Made by a program: the position numbers and the translations under genes
Notes under the pieces: model-generated
What the model saw: the letters and a program-made list of their open reading frames with translations, nothing else
Told to the model about the DNA's origin: nothing
Database searches by the model: none
Origin: a virus
IMG/VR virus record: IMGVR_UViG_3300044679_000050
Span: 1-45,705 of that record
Strand: one strand, 5' to 3'
Length of the DNA stretch: 45,705 nucleotides
Shown: positions 21,022 through 29,570 of the stretch, in pieces
Layout of the letters: every line of letters begins with the position of its first letter
Position numbering within the stretch: position 1 is the stretch's first letter

Positions 21022-22359
21022 ATGTGGAATTTTTCGGATACTTACGCGAATTTCGGTAACAGTCCGACGTATTACTTTGACGGCTCCCCGCTCTCGCCCG
21101 TGGCGAGTCTGCCTACGCTTGGCAATGCCAATATGGCACAACGCCTGCAGGACTTCGGCATTGCTGCAGGCTATGCCTTTGTGGTGGCGATGTCCCCGCA
21201 CGCGGGGCCAAACGCCGCGATGGCGGCGGAATATCAGCACGGCACCCATGCGGTTCAGATCTATAACGCCCAGGCTGGCACGCAACTATTCCACAGTGCC
21301 GCTCCGCGCGAATCGACATCGGCCCTCGCGCATTTCATTGCGACACAAGGGCAGTATCCGGAGCCTCGGCCGCCGCTTGTTATCAAGTCTGCCAGGGTTG
21401 CAACGGCAGCTCCTTACCAGAGTTTTCCATTCGTCGTCTCGGCTCCGCAGCAGCATGATCCCTCATCCTATCTGCAGCCCTTCATGGACGCGCCGACCAT
21501 CGTCAGCTCGGTCTGCATGGGGTGGGAATATCAGTTCGGCACGCACCAGAAGACGCTTTATGACAGCCAGAACGGTACGGCCGTCTGGGCCTCGCTCCCG
21601 ACTCCACAGGCCCCCGGCCATCAGGTGCCGCTCCGTTCGATCCATGTACTGCCACAGGAGGTGTATCGAGATCTCACGCAGCAGCCGTGGATCACGCAGA
21701 TCCCGACGAATCAGGGCTGGATACTCACCTATGCCGGGGCGAGTCCGCAGTCCTATGACTTCACGCTGCAGCCGCTCTTTGATAATGGCAGCCAGCTGGT
21801 TCATGCCCAAGCGCCGGTCAATCCGGCCTATGTCATTGCGAAGTATCAGCAAGATCCCTCGCAGCCCGCACCGGCTATCTGGACGCCGCCGCTGCGCGTC
21901 ATCAAGCCGATGCAGCAGCCGTTCATTACGGCTCAGCCGACGCCCTGGGACCCGCGCGTCATCATGGGGCAGGTGTTCCGGCCCCGCGGTGTACAGCCGT
22001 CGAACTACGTACAGCCGACGCTCGTCATCGCGAACGAGCAGCTTTACACCAACATCTTCCCGAATGCTTTCGCCCAGGCGCAGCCCAACTACATCCCACC
22101 GCCCCCGTTTACGGGCTTCTGGGTGCAGGCGGTGACAGCGGGATGGTATGGCGGACGATTCAGAACGCCGGGAGATATCTTCCTGCTCGCGCAAGCCGCG
22201 GACTTCTCCGACTCGACCATCGACTATCAGGCAGGCTCGAACGGTGTGGGCTATGGCTGGATGACGCGCACGACTGCGACTGCGGCTTATGACTGGCTGG
22301 AGTCGAATGGTTCGCCCTATTTGCCGCCTCAAGACCCGCTACGAAGGACGGTGTATTAA
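21022..22359 (+). CDS. Structural protein with tandem motifs, 445 aa
   Basis: Most of the chain is rich in Pro and Gln with repeated short units around Q-P-x-x and Y/W-x-x-Q (for example QPFITAQPTPWDPRVIMGQV, PNYIPPPPFTGF). The end GWYGGRFRTPGDIFLLAQAADFSDS, with GYGWM, is a C-terminal module seen in many phages (A-x-x-Y/W-G-G-x-x-R-x-P-G-D-x-F-x-L...F-S...W-M). It lies directly before the portal gene, so a head or connector role is possible. Unknown fold. Confidence 0.6.
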   Translation: MWNFSDTYANFGNSPTYYFDGSPLSPVASLPTLGNANMAQRLQDFGIAAGYAFVVAMSPHAGPNAAMAAEYQHGTHAVQIYNAQAGTQLFHSAAPRESTSALAHFIATQGQYPEPRPPLVIKSARVATAAPYQSFPFVVSAPQQHDPSSYLQPFMDAPTIVSSVCMGWEYQFGTHQKTLYDSQNGTAVWASLPTPQAPGHQVPLRSIHVLPQEVYRDLTQQPWITQIPTNQGWILTYAGASPQSYDFTLQPLFDNGSQLVHAQAPVNPAYVIAKYQQDPSQPAPAIWTPPLRVIKPMQQPFITAQPTPWDPRVIMGQVFRPRGVQPSNYVQPTLVIANEQLYTNIFPNAFAQAQPNYIPPPPFTGFWVQAVTAGWYGGRFRTPGDIFLLAQAADFSDSTIDYQAGSNGVGYGWMTRTTATAAYDWLESNGSPYLPPQDPLRRTVY

Positions 22360-24312
22360 ATGGCCCTCGATACCAGAATGAATTTGAACAGTCCGGACGA
22401 GGGCCTTGTGGGCGGCCAGTCGGTACGCAATGAGACCAAGCGCAACAAGTCGAAGCGCTTGCAGCCCGTCACCGAGGAAGGGCTGAAGGTCCGGCTCGAG
22501 AATCGCAAGAATCAGCTCAACATGGACCGGCTCACCTGGTGGGCCAATTGGCTCGATTTGGGCACGTACTTTCGTCCCTATCGCGGGCGCTGGTTCATGA
22601 ACGATGCGGTGGATACCAACAAGGGCTGGCGGCGTAACTGGCAGATCGTCGATTCAACACCGCTCATCACGAACAACATCTGTGCAGCAGGGTTACTCGC
22701 GGGGACGGCAAGTCCTTCACGCCCATGGTTTGGCTATGAGTTTGACGATGAACAACTGATGGAGGCGCAAGGTGTTAAGGAATGGCTGGCGTCAATCACC
22801 AAAGTCAATCGAGATATATTGTCCCAGAGCAATTTCTATAACGCACTTTTTGAGTGCCTGGGAGAGTTTGGGGTATTCGGAATCATGTCGCTGGGCCGAG
22901 AGTGGGGGGCGCTACGTGATCCGACTGAGCCGGACCTCCCCAACTTTAACGCTTACACCATCGGCTCTTATTACATCGCTAACGACAAACACCGCCGGGT
23001 TAATACCTTCTTTCGAGATTTCCGATGGACGGTCAACCAGATCGTCGATAAGTTCGGCTGCCGCGGCAAAGCTGGTAAAGAGTTTACGGTCGACGATGAT
23101 GAGTTCTGGGTCAACATCTCACTTCGAACCCGAGGACTGTGGGAGTCTCGCCAGCGCGATATCTGGGTAGACCTGGTGCACGCGGTTGAGGAGAACATCG
23201 GCCGCGATGTGGGCAAGCTCGGCTGGCAGGGGATGCGCTTTCGCTCCGTGTACTACGAGCGCGGCGGTGAGCCTGACTTGGTGCTCTCAGATAGCCAGAA
23301 GGAGGACGAGGGCAAGAAGGCGTTACGGATTGGCGGCTTCAGAGACTTCCCGATCTTCTGCGCTCGTTGGTACACGAATTCAGAAGATGCCTGGGGTCGG
23401 GGCTGGGCGATGGATGCCCTCGGCGATGCTCGCGCCCTCCAGCTTCAGCAACGGCGTAAGGCTCAAGCGATCGACAAGTTGGTCGATCCACCGATGGTCG
23501 CTGACGCCGCACTTCGGAATCAACGCACGAGCTTGCTCTCGGGTGATACCACCTTTATAGCGCCTGAAGCTAACTCGATCGGATTCAAGCCTGCCTATGA
23601 AATTAAACCTGATCTTCAGGGAATCCTCGAAGATATCAAGGAAACCCAGGAGCGAATCAAATCGCTGGGTTACGCAGATATTTTCGCCATGTTCATTGAC
23701 GCGGAAAAAACGAGCCAGCCCATAACCGCTGCTGAGGTCAATGCTAAACAGCAAGAGAAACTGTTGATGCTCGGACCCGTCCTTGAACAGATGAACTTCG
23801 ATCTCTTCGGACCCTTGCACGAGTGGCTGATCGCCGAGGGCTTCCGTCATGGCAAGTACCCCAAGCCGCCACCCGCCATCGGTAAGGCGACCATACGAGT
23901 TAAGTATGTATCCATTCTCGCACAAGCCATCAACGCCATCACGTCCGATTCCATCTCGAAATTCACGCAGTACGTCGGTGAAATCATCCAGATGGCGCAG
24001 GGGCTACAGCAAGGACCGGCGGGCGATAAGTTCAACCCTGACGCGGCGATCGAGGAGCAGGGTAAGGCGATGAACGTCCCGGCCCACCTCGTGCGCTCGG
24101 ACGATGAGGTCAAGCAGATACGCGCGCACCGTCAGCAGCAGCAGGACGCGCAGGCGCAGGCGCAGCAGGAACAGCAGGCAGCTGAGACGGCTGGGCAGCA
24201 TGCGCAGAACGCGCAGACGCTCTCGCAGACGCCCACCCAAGGTGGAAACTCTAATGCCTTGGACCAGCTCTCGCAGGCGATTGGGGGCGGCGCAGTGCAG
24301 CCTGGTAGATGA
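22360..24312 (+). CDS. Portal protein (head-tail connector, T7-like)
   Basis: At 650 residues it has the features of the podovirus connector family: TWWANWLDLGTYFRPYRGRW, STPLITNNICAAGLLAGTAS-type entry, ECLGEFGVFGIMSLGREW, WVDLVHAVEENIGRD, and a Gln-rich C-terminus (QQQQDAQAQAQQEQQ). Portals form the dodecamer through which DNA enters and leaves. It follows the structural gene without a gap and ends where the HNH gene on the other strand also ends. It is larger than T7 gp8 (536 aa). Confidence 0.9.
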   Translation: MALDTRMNLNSPDEGLVGGQSVRNETKRNKSKRLQPVTEEGLKVRLENRKNQLNMDRLTWWANWLDLGTYFRPYRGRWFMNDAVDTNKGWRRNWQIVDSTPLITNNICAAGLLAGTASPSRPWFGYEFDDEQLMEAQGVKEWLASITKVNRDILSQSNFYNALFECLGEFGVFGIMSLGREWGALRDPTEPDLPNFNAYTIGSYYIANDKHRRVNTFFRDFRWTVNQIVDKFGCRGKAGKEFTVDDDEFWVNISLRTRGLWESRQRDIWVDLVHAVEENIGRDVGKLGWQGMRFRSVYYERGGEPDLVLSDSQKEDEGKKALRIGGFRDFPIFCARWYTNSEDAWGRGWAMDALGDARALQLQQRRKAQAIDKLVDPPMVADAALRNQRTSLLSGDTTFIAPEANSIGFKPAYEIKPDLQGILEDIKETQERIKSLGYADIFAMFIDAEKTSQPITAAEVNAKQQEKLLMLGPVLEQMNFDLFGPLHEWLIAEGFRHGKYPKPPPAIGKATIRVKYVSILAQAINAITSDSISKFTQYVGEIIQMAQGLQQGPAGDKFNPDAAIEEQGKAMNVPAHLVRSDDEVKQIRAHRQQQQDAQAQAQQEQQAAETAGQHAQNAQTLSQTPTQGGNSNALDQLSQAIGGGAVQPGR

Positions 24313-24630
24313 TCATGCATCAGCCCAAAGCGGCAACTCGTACTGATCGTCGTTCGCCGGTTCGATGGTTGAGAAGTTTGATCGACCTGATAGCCAGTGA
24401 TGGTAGTTCGAATGGCATGACGGACACAGAACGACGATGTTTGAAAGTTCCAGGGCCATGTCAGGCCGATCATGCCGCGACAGATAATGGTGGGCCTGGA
24501 GACTATCTCGTTGACAGCAACCGTTGCCTTGACATCTGTAGTCAGCCCGTCTCAGTGCCTCTTTCCGTAATAGTATCCACGGACGAGATTGATAGAAATT
24601 CGAAGACTTAACTAAGGGGAAGCGTTTCAT
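24313..24630 (-). CDS. HNH endonuclease, 105 aa
   Basis: Minus-strand gene with ATG 24630 behind GAGGT at 5-base spacing. Residues 33-78 give C-x4-CC...LQAHHYL...N-I-V-V-L-CPSCH...HH: C33, C38/C39, H47-H48, N64, C69 and C72, the full HNH signature with two zinc pairs. HNH enzymes of this size act as homing or packaging endonucleases. Its stop TGA is directly adjacent to the portal stop, with no spacer. Its start codon overlaps the start of the 168-residue gene on the plus strand (CATG at 24628-24631). Confidence 0.85.
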   Translation of the reverse strand: MKRFPLVKSSNFYQSRPWILLRKEALRRADYRCQGNGCCQRDSLQAHHYLSRHDRPDMALELSNIVVLCPSCHSNYHHWLSGRSNFSTIEPANDDQYELPLWADA

Positions 24631-25135
24631 GGGGGACCTCATAAATTTTCCTAAACAACACCGCGATGAGATCTTGCGTCAGAACACCAAATGGCTGGTA
24701 CTGAAGTATGTTGACGCATTGCGTGACATCGACCCTATTGACAAACACAACCCACCGCGCTTATGCCTCAAGGCTGTTTGCGATATAACAAAGCTAAGTA
24801 GGGGATATTTTTATAAAGCTCATCGCCGTAATCTTTGGCAGCAAATTCTCGATATCGATCCGGTAAAAAGCCAAGCCTGGGCGTTTGCATGGCACTACGT
24901 TAATGAGTGCAGGCCGGATCTTAGATTGGGCGAATCCTTACCAATAACAGATATAGATAACCATGAAAGAATCTGCTCAATAGTGGCTAGATTTATATCG
25001 TGGGGTGAAACGGAAGCCAGTGGAGAATTACGTGTCTGGAATCTCGTGACTCCAAAACCCAACTTGTATGACCGCGCTCGGCTATGGTTCAACGCTGGAT
25101 TTTCTGGCTATGAGTATTCGGGCATAGAACCGTGA
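24629..25135 (+). CDS. AT-rich protein of unknown function, 168 aa
   Basis: ATG 24629, preceded by AAGGGG about 10 bases before. The protein is mixed alpha-helical with LCLKAVCDITKLSRGYFYKA (a possible small HTH-like element), WQQILDIDPVKSQAWAFAWH and VWNLVTPKPNLYDRARLWFN. Base use is clearly more AT-rich than in the flanking genes (runs such as GATATAGATAA), suggesting recent acquisition with the HNH gene. It is coupled to the Bbp19-like gene through GTGA. I do not recognise a family. Confidence 0.6.
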   Translation: MGDLINFPKQHRDEILRQNTKWLVLKYVDALRDIDPIDKHNPPRLCLKAVCDITKLSRGYFYKAHRRNLWQQILDIDPVKSQAWAFAWHYVNECRPDLRLGESLPITDIDNHERICSIVARFISWGETEASGELRVWNLVTPKPNLYDRARLWFNAGFSGYEYSGIEP

Positions 25136-25545
25136 GTGAGACGCGCTCAGCCGACGATCTCTACAAGGACCCTCAGGACGCGCCCGAGGTGCTACCGGCA
25201 TTTCTCAAGGAGCCGCCGAAAACCAATGACCCGAAACAACTCCGCATCAAGGCGACGGATGACAAAGCCCGCGAGCTCAAGCAGCAAAACGATATACGAT
25301 CCATCCTTACCACCGAATCCGGGATACGCTTCATGGCTCGCTTGCTTTGCGACATATGCTATATCGACCAATCGGCCTTCCACCCTAATAACTCTACTAT
25401 GTGCAATATCGCGGGGCGGCGCCAAGTGGGCCAACAAATCAAAGAATTGATACGGGACTGCGATTTTGAGCTTTGGGTGAAGGTGGATCGAGTGTTGGAG
25501 GAGATGAGGCCAAAGTCCTCAGCGAAAGGTCGTTCAATGTCTTGA
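25132..25545 (+). CDS. Bbp19-like head protein, 137 aa
   Basis: The core IRSILTTESGIRFMARLLCD, SAFHPNNSTMCNIAGRRQVG and QQIKELI matches the Bbp19-like phage domain (S-x-x-G-R-x-F-x-x-x-L...F-x-x-x-x...N-x-x-x-G-x-R-x-x-G), found beside the portal in BPP-1-type phages. GTG start overlaps the previous stop. Its last 107 bases are overlapped on the other strand by the HTH gene's end. Role in head assembly is likely; mechanism unknown. Confidence 0.75.
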   Translation: MSETRSADDLYKDPQDAPEVLPAFLKEPPKTNDPKQLRIKATDDKARELKQQNDIRSILTTESGIRFMARLLCDICYIDQSAFHPNNSTMCNIAGRRQVGQQIKELIRDCDFELWVKVDRVLEEMRPKSSAKGRSMS

Positions 25546-25702
25546 GCCATTCCTCGACCGTAGAGGTTTGGTAGTAGTAGCGCTTCTTGATGAGAACGCG
25601 CGGGGGACCTATTTGTTTATCGTGCCAGCGCCAGAGCGTGGTGCGATCTATCCCTAAGAGATTCGCCAGAGCTTTCTGATTGAGAATCAGAGTTCCTTCC
25701 AT
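25439..25702 (-). CDS. AlpA/MerR-like HTH regulator, 87 aa
   Basis: Residues 4-60 (LILNQKALANLLGIDRTTLW, RWHDKQIGPPRVLIK, YYYQTSTVEEWLK) are a winged HTH of the AlpA/excisionase type, with L-A-x-L-L-G-I-D-R-T-T-L-W-R-W as the recognition helix. ATG 25702 has little of a ribosome site. The HTH part lies outside the neighbouring plus-strand gene, and only the Pro/Ser-rich tail overlaps the last 107 bases of the Bbp19-like gene. It could regulate the scaffold promoter region. Confidence 0.75.
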   Translation of the reverse strand: MEGTLILNQKALANLLGIDRTTLWRWHDKQIGPPRVLIKKRYYYQTSTVEEWLKTLNDLSLRTLASSPPTLDPPSPKAQNRSPVSIL

Positions 25703-25798
25703 GGACGCCGTTTATAGCATGTGTTCCTACAACGAAATGCAACGTTTCGAGGATTGTAATCCGCCTAACATTTTCCCGTCTAATCAACGGGATTTTTC
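25703..25798. promoter_or_regulatory. Divergent control region with two dyads and a hairpin
   Basis: Between the HTH gene and the scaffold gene lie an inverted repeat CGAAA...TTTCG (25733-25749), a 12-bp dyad GGATTGTAATCC (25751-25762) and a hairpin TCCCGT/ACGGGA (25774-25792) followed by five T's just before ATG 25799. The first two are candidate operators for the HTH protein. The hairpin looks like a terminator and also holds the GGGA that would serve as the scaffold ribosome site. No clean promoter was identified. Confidence 0.5.
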
Positions 25799-26509
25799 AT
25801 GGTCGATGCAGTTGCAGCCCCCGCTACAGGTACTCCAACACCGACGGCACCGGTAGCTCCGGCGCCTAGCACTCCAGCCGCTGCTGTCTCGCCTGAACCC
25901 ACTTCGAAGACCACACCGACAAGCCAAGCCACAGCGCCAGTCAGTCCTGAGCCTGTAGCCGCCCCGGCCGCGCGGCAGGACGCTGCGCCGACATCGATAC
26001 CAGCCGCACCCGCGGTAGAGCAGCCGCTCTTTACCTTACCCGAAGACGCCAAGTTGGCCCCGGAAGCTCGAACCAAGTTCGAATCCTTCCTCAAGGGCAA
26101 ATTGGTCGACGGCAAGGTGGTGATGACGGGTCAAGAGGTAGCCGACCATTTCCTAGAGCAATCGCGCGACAACGTAAGCCGCGTCGAAGCACTCGTAGCG
26201 AAACAAATTGAAACGATCAATACGACCAATGAGACCGCGTGCAAAGCGCGCTTCACCCCGCAGCAGTTATCCACAGCGGAAACCGCCATCGGATTTGCCT
26301 CATCGATCGACCCGGCGTTTCGAGAATTTGCCAAGCGTCAGCTCAACGATCCCGTTTTCGTGAACTTCATGCGCGAGATCGGCGAACGCCTCTCGGAAGA
26401 CGAATTCGAGCAAGGCAGCCAGCCCTCTCAAGCGCAACGCCGAGGACCTATGACCCGCGCAGATGCCGGGAAGCTCCTCTACGGCAAAACGTTGCCGAAA
26501 ACGAACTAG
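25799..26509 (+). CDS. Capsid scaffolding protein, 236 aa
   Basis: Location between portal/Bbp19-like and capsid genes, length, and composition fit a scaffold: an N-terminal 70-residue Pro/Ala/Thr segment (VAPAPSTPAAAVSPEPTS) is followed by a helical charged half (EARTKFESFLKGKLVD, DHFLEQSRDNVSRVEALV) and a short basic end (RRGPMTRADAGKLLYGKTL). Scaffolds guide capsid assembly and are then lost. No signature motif is conserved, so the call rests on context and composition. Confidence 0.75.
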   Translation: MVDAVAAPATGTPTPTAPVAPAPSTPAAAVSPEPTSKTTPTSQATAPVSPEPVAAPAARQDAAPTSIPAAPAVEQPLFTLPEDAKLAPEARTKFESFLKGKLVDGKVVMTGQEVADHFLEQSRDNVSRVEALVAKQIETINTTNETACKARFTPQQLSTAETAIGFASSIDPAFREFAKRQLNDPVFVNFMREIGERLSEDEFEQGSQPSQAQRRGPMTRADAGKLLYGKTLPKTN

Positions 26510-26520
26510 GAGTGCTGTAA

Positions 26521-27525
26521 ATGACGCAAGTCGTCGTCGGAACCAATGTCGTCACGCTCGCCGACTGGGCCACGCGGGTCGATCCGGAGGGCCGGATAGC
26601 GATCATCGCGGAGTTGCTCGCCCAGAAAAACGAGGTGATACCGGACATGCACTGGGAGGAGGGTAACCTTCCGACCGGTCATCGCATCGTCCAAAGGACT
26701 GGCTTGCCGTCCGTGATGGCCCGGTCCTTGAACCAGGGCATCACGCCGTCCAAGTCCACCACCACGCCGGTTGACGAAGCCACCGCGATGATCGAGGGCT
26801 TCCTCGAAATCGACCGCGACATCGTGGAGCTGAACGGCCACGACGCGGCTTTCAGGATGAGCGAGGCGGATGGCTTCATCGAATCGATGAACCAGGCCTT
26901 CGCCCAGATCCTGTTCTACGGTGATCCGACGCTTGCGCCGGCGGTCTTCCGGGGCTTCTCGCCACGCCTGAATGGTGTGACCACGGGTAACACCGCCTTC
27001 GCCCAGAACGTGCTCTTAGGCACGCAGGTGGCAAGTACCAACGCGAGTATCTGGCTGGTGTGCTGGGGACCCAACTCGGTCTACGGCATCTTCCCGAAAG
27101 GCTCCAAGGCCGGACTGATCCACGAGGATCTGGGCCTGCAGGTGGTCGAGAACGTCGCGGGCATCGGTGGCGCTCGGATGATGGCCTACCGGGAGCACTG
27201 GCAGTGGAAGTGCGGTCTCGCGGTGGCTGACTGGCGCTACGTGGTCCGGGCTCAGGTGGGAACGACCATCTCATCCGGCACCATCGCCTCGGCGCTCATC
27301 AACCTGATGAGCCGCATGATTGACCGTCTGCCATCCCTTACAGCCGGTCGGTGCGCTTTCTACATGAACCGCACCATTTTTTCCATCTTGAAAATCCAGG
27401 CGCTGGCGCAGTCAAACGCCGCCTTGAGTGTGGAGGAGGGCTTGACGCAGATCGAATACAAGTTCCTGGGAATTCCCCTCCGTAAGGTGGACCAGCTCTT
27501 GAACACGGAGGCGAGCCTCTCATGA
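26521..27525 (+). CDS. Major capsid protein (Bbp17-like), 334 aa
   Basis: The N-terminal MTQVVVGTNVVTLADWATRV, LAQKNEVIPDMHWEEGNLPT and HRIVQRTGLPSVMARSLN are the start of the BPP-1-type capsid family, and later WLVCWGPNSVYGIFPKGSKA is the strongly conserved centre. This family has the HK97 fold and builds the T=7 shell. ATG 26521 follows AGGAG. It overlaps the cementing gene by 4 bases. Length and order support the call. Confidence 0.88.
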   Translation: MTQVVVGTNVVTLADWATRVDPEGRIAIIAELLAQKNEVIPDMHWEEGNLPTGHRIVQRTGLPSVMARSLNQGITPSKSTTTPVDEATAMIEGFLEIDRDIVELNGHDAAFRMSEADGFIESMNQAFAQILFYGDPTLAPAVFRGFSPRLNGVTTGNTAFAQNVLLGTQVASTNASIWLVCWGPNSVYGIFPKGSKAGLIHEDLGLQVVENVAGIGGARMMAYREHWQWKCGLAVADWRYVVRAQVGTTISSGTIASALINLMSRMIDRLPSLTAGRCAFYMNRTIFSILKIQALAQSNAALSVEEGLTQIEYKFLGIPLRKVDQLLNTEASLS

Positions 27526-28040
27526 GTATTCGTGACGTCCAGGCCGATTTTAGCTACACGGCCACTTCTTCCAGCTTCCCGATCTTCGGTGCGGCCGGAA
27601 CCTACCTTCTGCCCAACACCTACGACACGTCGCCCCTAGGTGCGTACCTCACCGAGTTGTCGGCCAATGACACGCTGTTGTCGGCCAACACCAATGCCTT
27701 CCGGGACTTGGGCGGCGGTGAGCGCATCTGGCTGGTGGTCGACTGGGTGGTCGCACCCAACACACTCACCAGCTGCCAGACCGAACTCATCACTTCCGCG
27801 TCGAGCTCACTCTCGGCACCGGTGGTCATGATCAATTTCGGGGCCGTGGTCATTGCGAGCCTGACCGCAGGCACGCGCCAGATCATGGCACTGCCTCGAT
27901 CGAACCAATGGCTGCAGTACCTGGGGGTACAGATCATCACAGTGGGGTCCACGGGCACGACGGGTGCGGTGGTGGCATGGCTCGCCAAGGACATCGACTC
28001 GGTCGTCCAGGGCTACGCCTCCGGCTTCAGCATCAAGTAA
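27522..28040 (+). CDS. Cementing/stabilising head protein (Bbp16-like), 172 aa
   Basis: In the BPP-1 arrangement the gene after the capsid gene encodes a jelly-roll cementing protein. This 172-residue protein has suitable beta-rich character: YLTELSANDTLLSANT, VVDWVVAPNTLTSCQTELIT, RQIMALPRSNQWLQYLGVQI. It is likely bound to the outside of the capsid. Start overlaps the capsid stop (ATGA). Confidence 0.75.
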   Translation: MSIRDVQADFSYTATSSSFPIFGAAGTYLLPNTYDTSPLGAYLTELSANDTLLSANTNAFRDLGGGERIWLVVDWVVAPNTLTSCQTELITSASSSLSAPVVMINFGAVVIASLTAGTRQIMALPRSNQWLQYLGVQIITVGSTGTTGAVVAWLAKDIDSVVQGYASGFSIK

Positions 28041-28049
28041 GGAACAGAC

Positions 28050-28517
28050 ATGGCACAGTTCTCAGCAGCTCAAGTCGGACTCTCGGTCGCAGCCTCTGCG
28101 ACTACCCTTCAATACTGGGTGCTCACTCAGCTGACCGCGGGCGATATCGCTTCGGTCAAGATGGTGAACTGGGGTGGTGGCGATACCTCCTTGATCGCAA
28201 TCGCGACCCGCTGGGCGCGCGTGAACAACACGCCCGCAACGCCTACCGCGCTCACCATCCAGTCGAGTTCCCCCGGCATCACCTCGAACTCCACCGTCAA
28301 CACCTACGGCACGGCGGCATCTGCAGCCACCAGCCCCGCGGGTTTGCTCCAGCAGAACTGGAACAGCCAGGGCGGCGGCGGGGTGGTGGTACTGCCGATC
28401 GGCGGTGAGTGGCGCGTCTCGGGCGGTGCGCTCGGCACGGTCTACAACCAGATCGGTTGTGGCTGCACCGCGGGCACCTCGAGCAACCTGAGTTTTGGCG
28501 TTCAGTTCGAGGAGTAG
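28050..28517 (+). CDS. Head-associated structural protein, 155 aa
   Basis: A beta-rich protein with a Gly/Ala/Thr profile (AAQVGLSVAASATTLQYWVL, WGGGDTSLIAIATRWARV). It follows the cementing gene with AAGGA before ATG 28050. Possibly a second decoration or head-tail joining protein. No family is recognised. Confidence 0.55.
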   Translation: MAQFSAAQVGLSVAASATTLQYWVLTQLTAGDIASVKMVNWGGGDTSLIAIATRWARVNNTPATPTALTIQSSSPGITSNSTVNTYGTAASAATSPAGLLQQNWNSQGGGGVVVLPIGGEWRVSGGALGTVYNQIGCGCTAGTSSNLSFGVQFEE

Positions 28518-28520
28518 TCC

Positions 28521-29027
28521 ATGACTGATGAATTGGAACAGCCAAAAGACAATGGCTACAAGTCGCGCAAGATGCTTGCCCAAGAGAACGATCAGCTCAA
28601 AGCTGGGCTTGCCGAAATGATGGCGCGTCTAGAAAAGCTCGAGGCTCGTCCCGCTGCCGATCAGACGCAGGCGATCATTGCGGCCTTGCGCGAAGACCGC
28701 GACAACGTACGTTCGGCTCGGCTCGAGATGGAACTTGCGGAGGCAAAGAAACAGCTGGACGCTTTCAAGCGGCCAGATTCGCCTACCGCACCCGGCATAC
28801 CTTATTCCGGCTGGGCTCAGGCGCGGGAAACCCTCTGGGACGGCAAGATGCTCCGCCGAGGTCCTGCAGATCCCTACAACCCGACACCGGGCTTTGGCGA
28901 GGTGTTTCAGATCACGCTTCCTGATTACTGGCCCGGGTGTCCTTTTACCCCGGTGATCGTCAAGGGGCAAGATCCAGGTTCTGGCCGGTACATCGTCGAA
29001 CCGCATCCTGACTTCGCGAGTCACTGA
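28521..29027 (+). CDS. Coiled-coil protein with C-terminal domain, 168 aa
   Basis: Residues 15-90 are a coiled coil (MLAQENDQLKAGLAEMMARL..., ARLEMELAEAKKQLDAFKRP) and the rest forms a small domain with GWAQARETLWDGKMLRRGPA and GFGEVFQITLPDYWPGCPFT. It may form a trimer or dimer in the virion. Ends in TGATG on the next gene. Unknown role. Confidence 0.6.
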   Translation: MTDELEQPKDNGYKSRKMLAQENDQLKAGLAEMMARLEKLEARPAADQTQAIIAALREDRDNVRSARLEMELAEAKKQLDAFKRPDSPTAPGIPYSGWAQARETLWDGKMLRRGPADPYNPTPGFGEVFQITLPDYWPGCPFTPVIVKGQDPGSGRYIVEPHPDFASH

Positions 29028-29569
29028 TGCTCGCGGGCATCTCGCCGCCGCCGCTGCTCGGGGGTAAGGGCGCGTGCTTCTCGGCGCAGGCCATCGTGAC
29101 TGCGATGGGCTTGTACTCGACAGCGGCCGGTACGGGTGGCCCGCTTCTCTATAACGGCACCACGGCCGGAAGCCATGGCAGCGTCACCGCTTACGTCATG
29201 TCGGTGTCCTTCGGACTTTCCGTTGCCTCCAGCGTGGCCTGCGGCATTGGCTTAACAGGTGGTCCAACGACAGCACCTACCTCAACGACCGCCATCACGA
29301 CAACCGCCAATCTCTGGCTGGGCGGCCAAGCTTCAAAGTGCACCGCCTACAGCATTGGCACTACTTCGGCTGCTGGCACTTTCTTCTTGCCGATCGGCCA
29401 AGTGGGAACCGCGGCGCTGACCGCTGAGATCTCCGATGACAACTTTATCCACCTGGGCGGATGCATCGTCGTGCCTCCGGGGTACTTCGTTTCCGTGGCG
29501 GCCGATGCGGTGATGACCACAGGTGTGATCGATGTGGGCTTGACTTGGATTGAAATGCCGAACGACTGA
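29027..29569 (+). CDS. Beta-rich structural protein, 180 aa
   Basis: Gly/Thr/Ala-rich with repeated short strands (SVTAYVMSVSFGLSVASSVA, LGGQASKCTAYSIGTTSAAG). It is likely a particle protein. Placed between head and tail-tube genes; its partner is not known. Confidence 0.5.
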   Translation: MLAGISPPPLLGGKGACFSAQAIVTAMGLYSTAAGTGGPLLYNGTTAGSHGSVTAYVMSVSFGLSVASSVACGIGLTGGPTTAPTSTTAITTTANLWLGGQASKCTAYSIGTTSAAGTFFLPIGQVGTAALTAEISDDNFIHLGGCIVVPPGYFVSVAADAVMTTGVIDVGLTWIEMPND

Positions 29570-29570
29570 T

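Noticed and set aside
20963-22135. Arg/Ser-rich plus-strand open frame of 390 codons, and a 289-codon frame on the other strand at 21463-22332
   Set aside because: Both are out-of-frame readings of the Gln/Pro-rich structural gene at 21022-22359.
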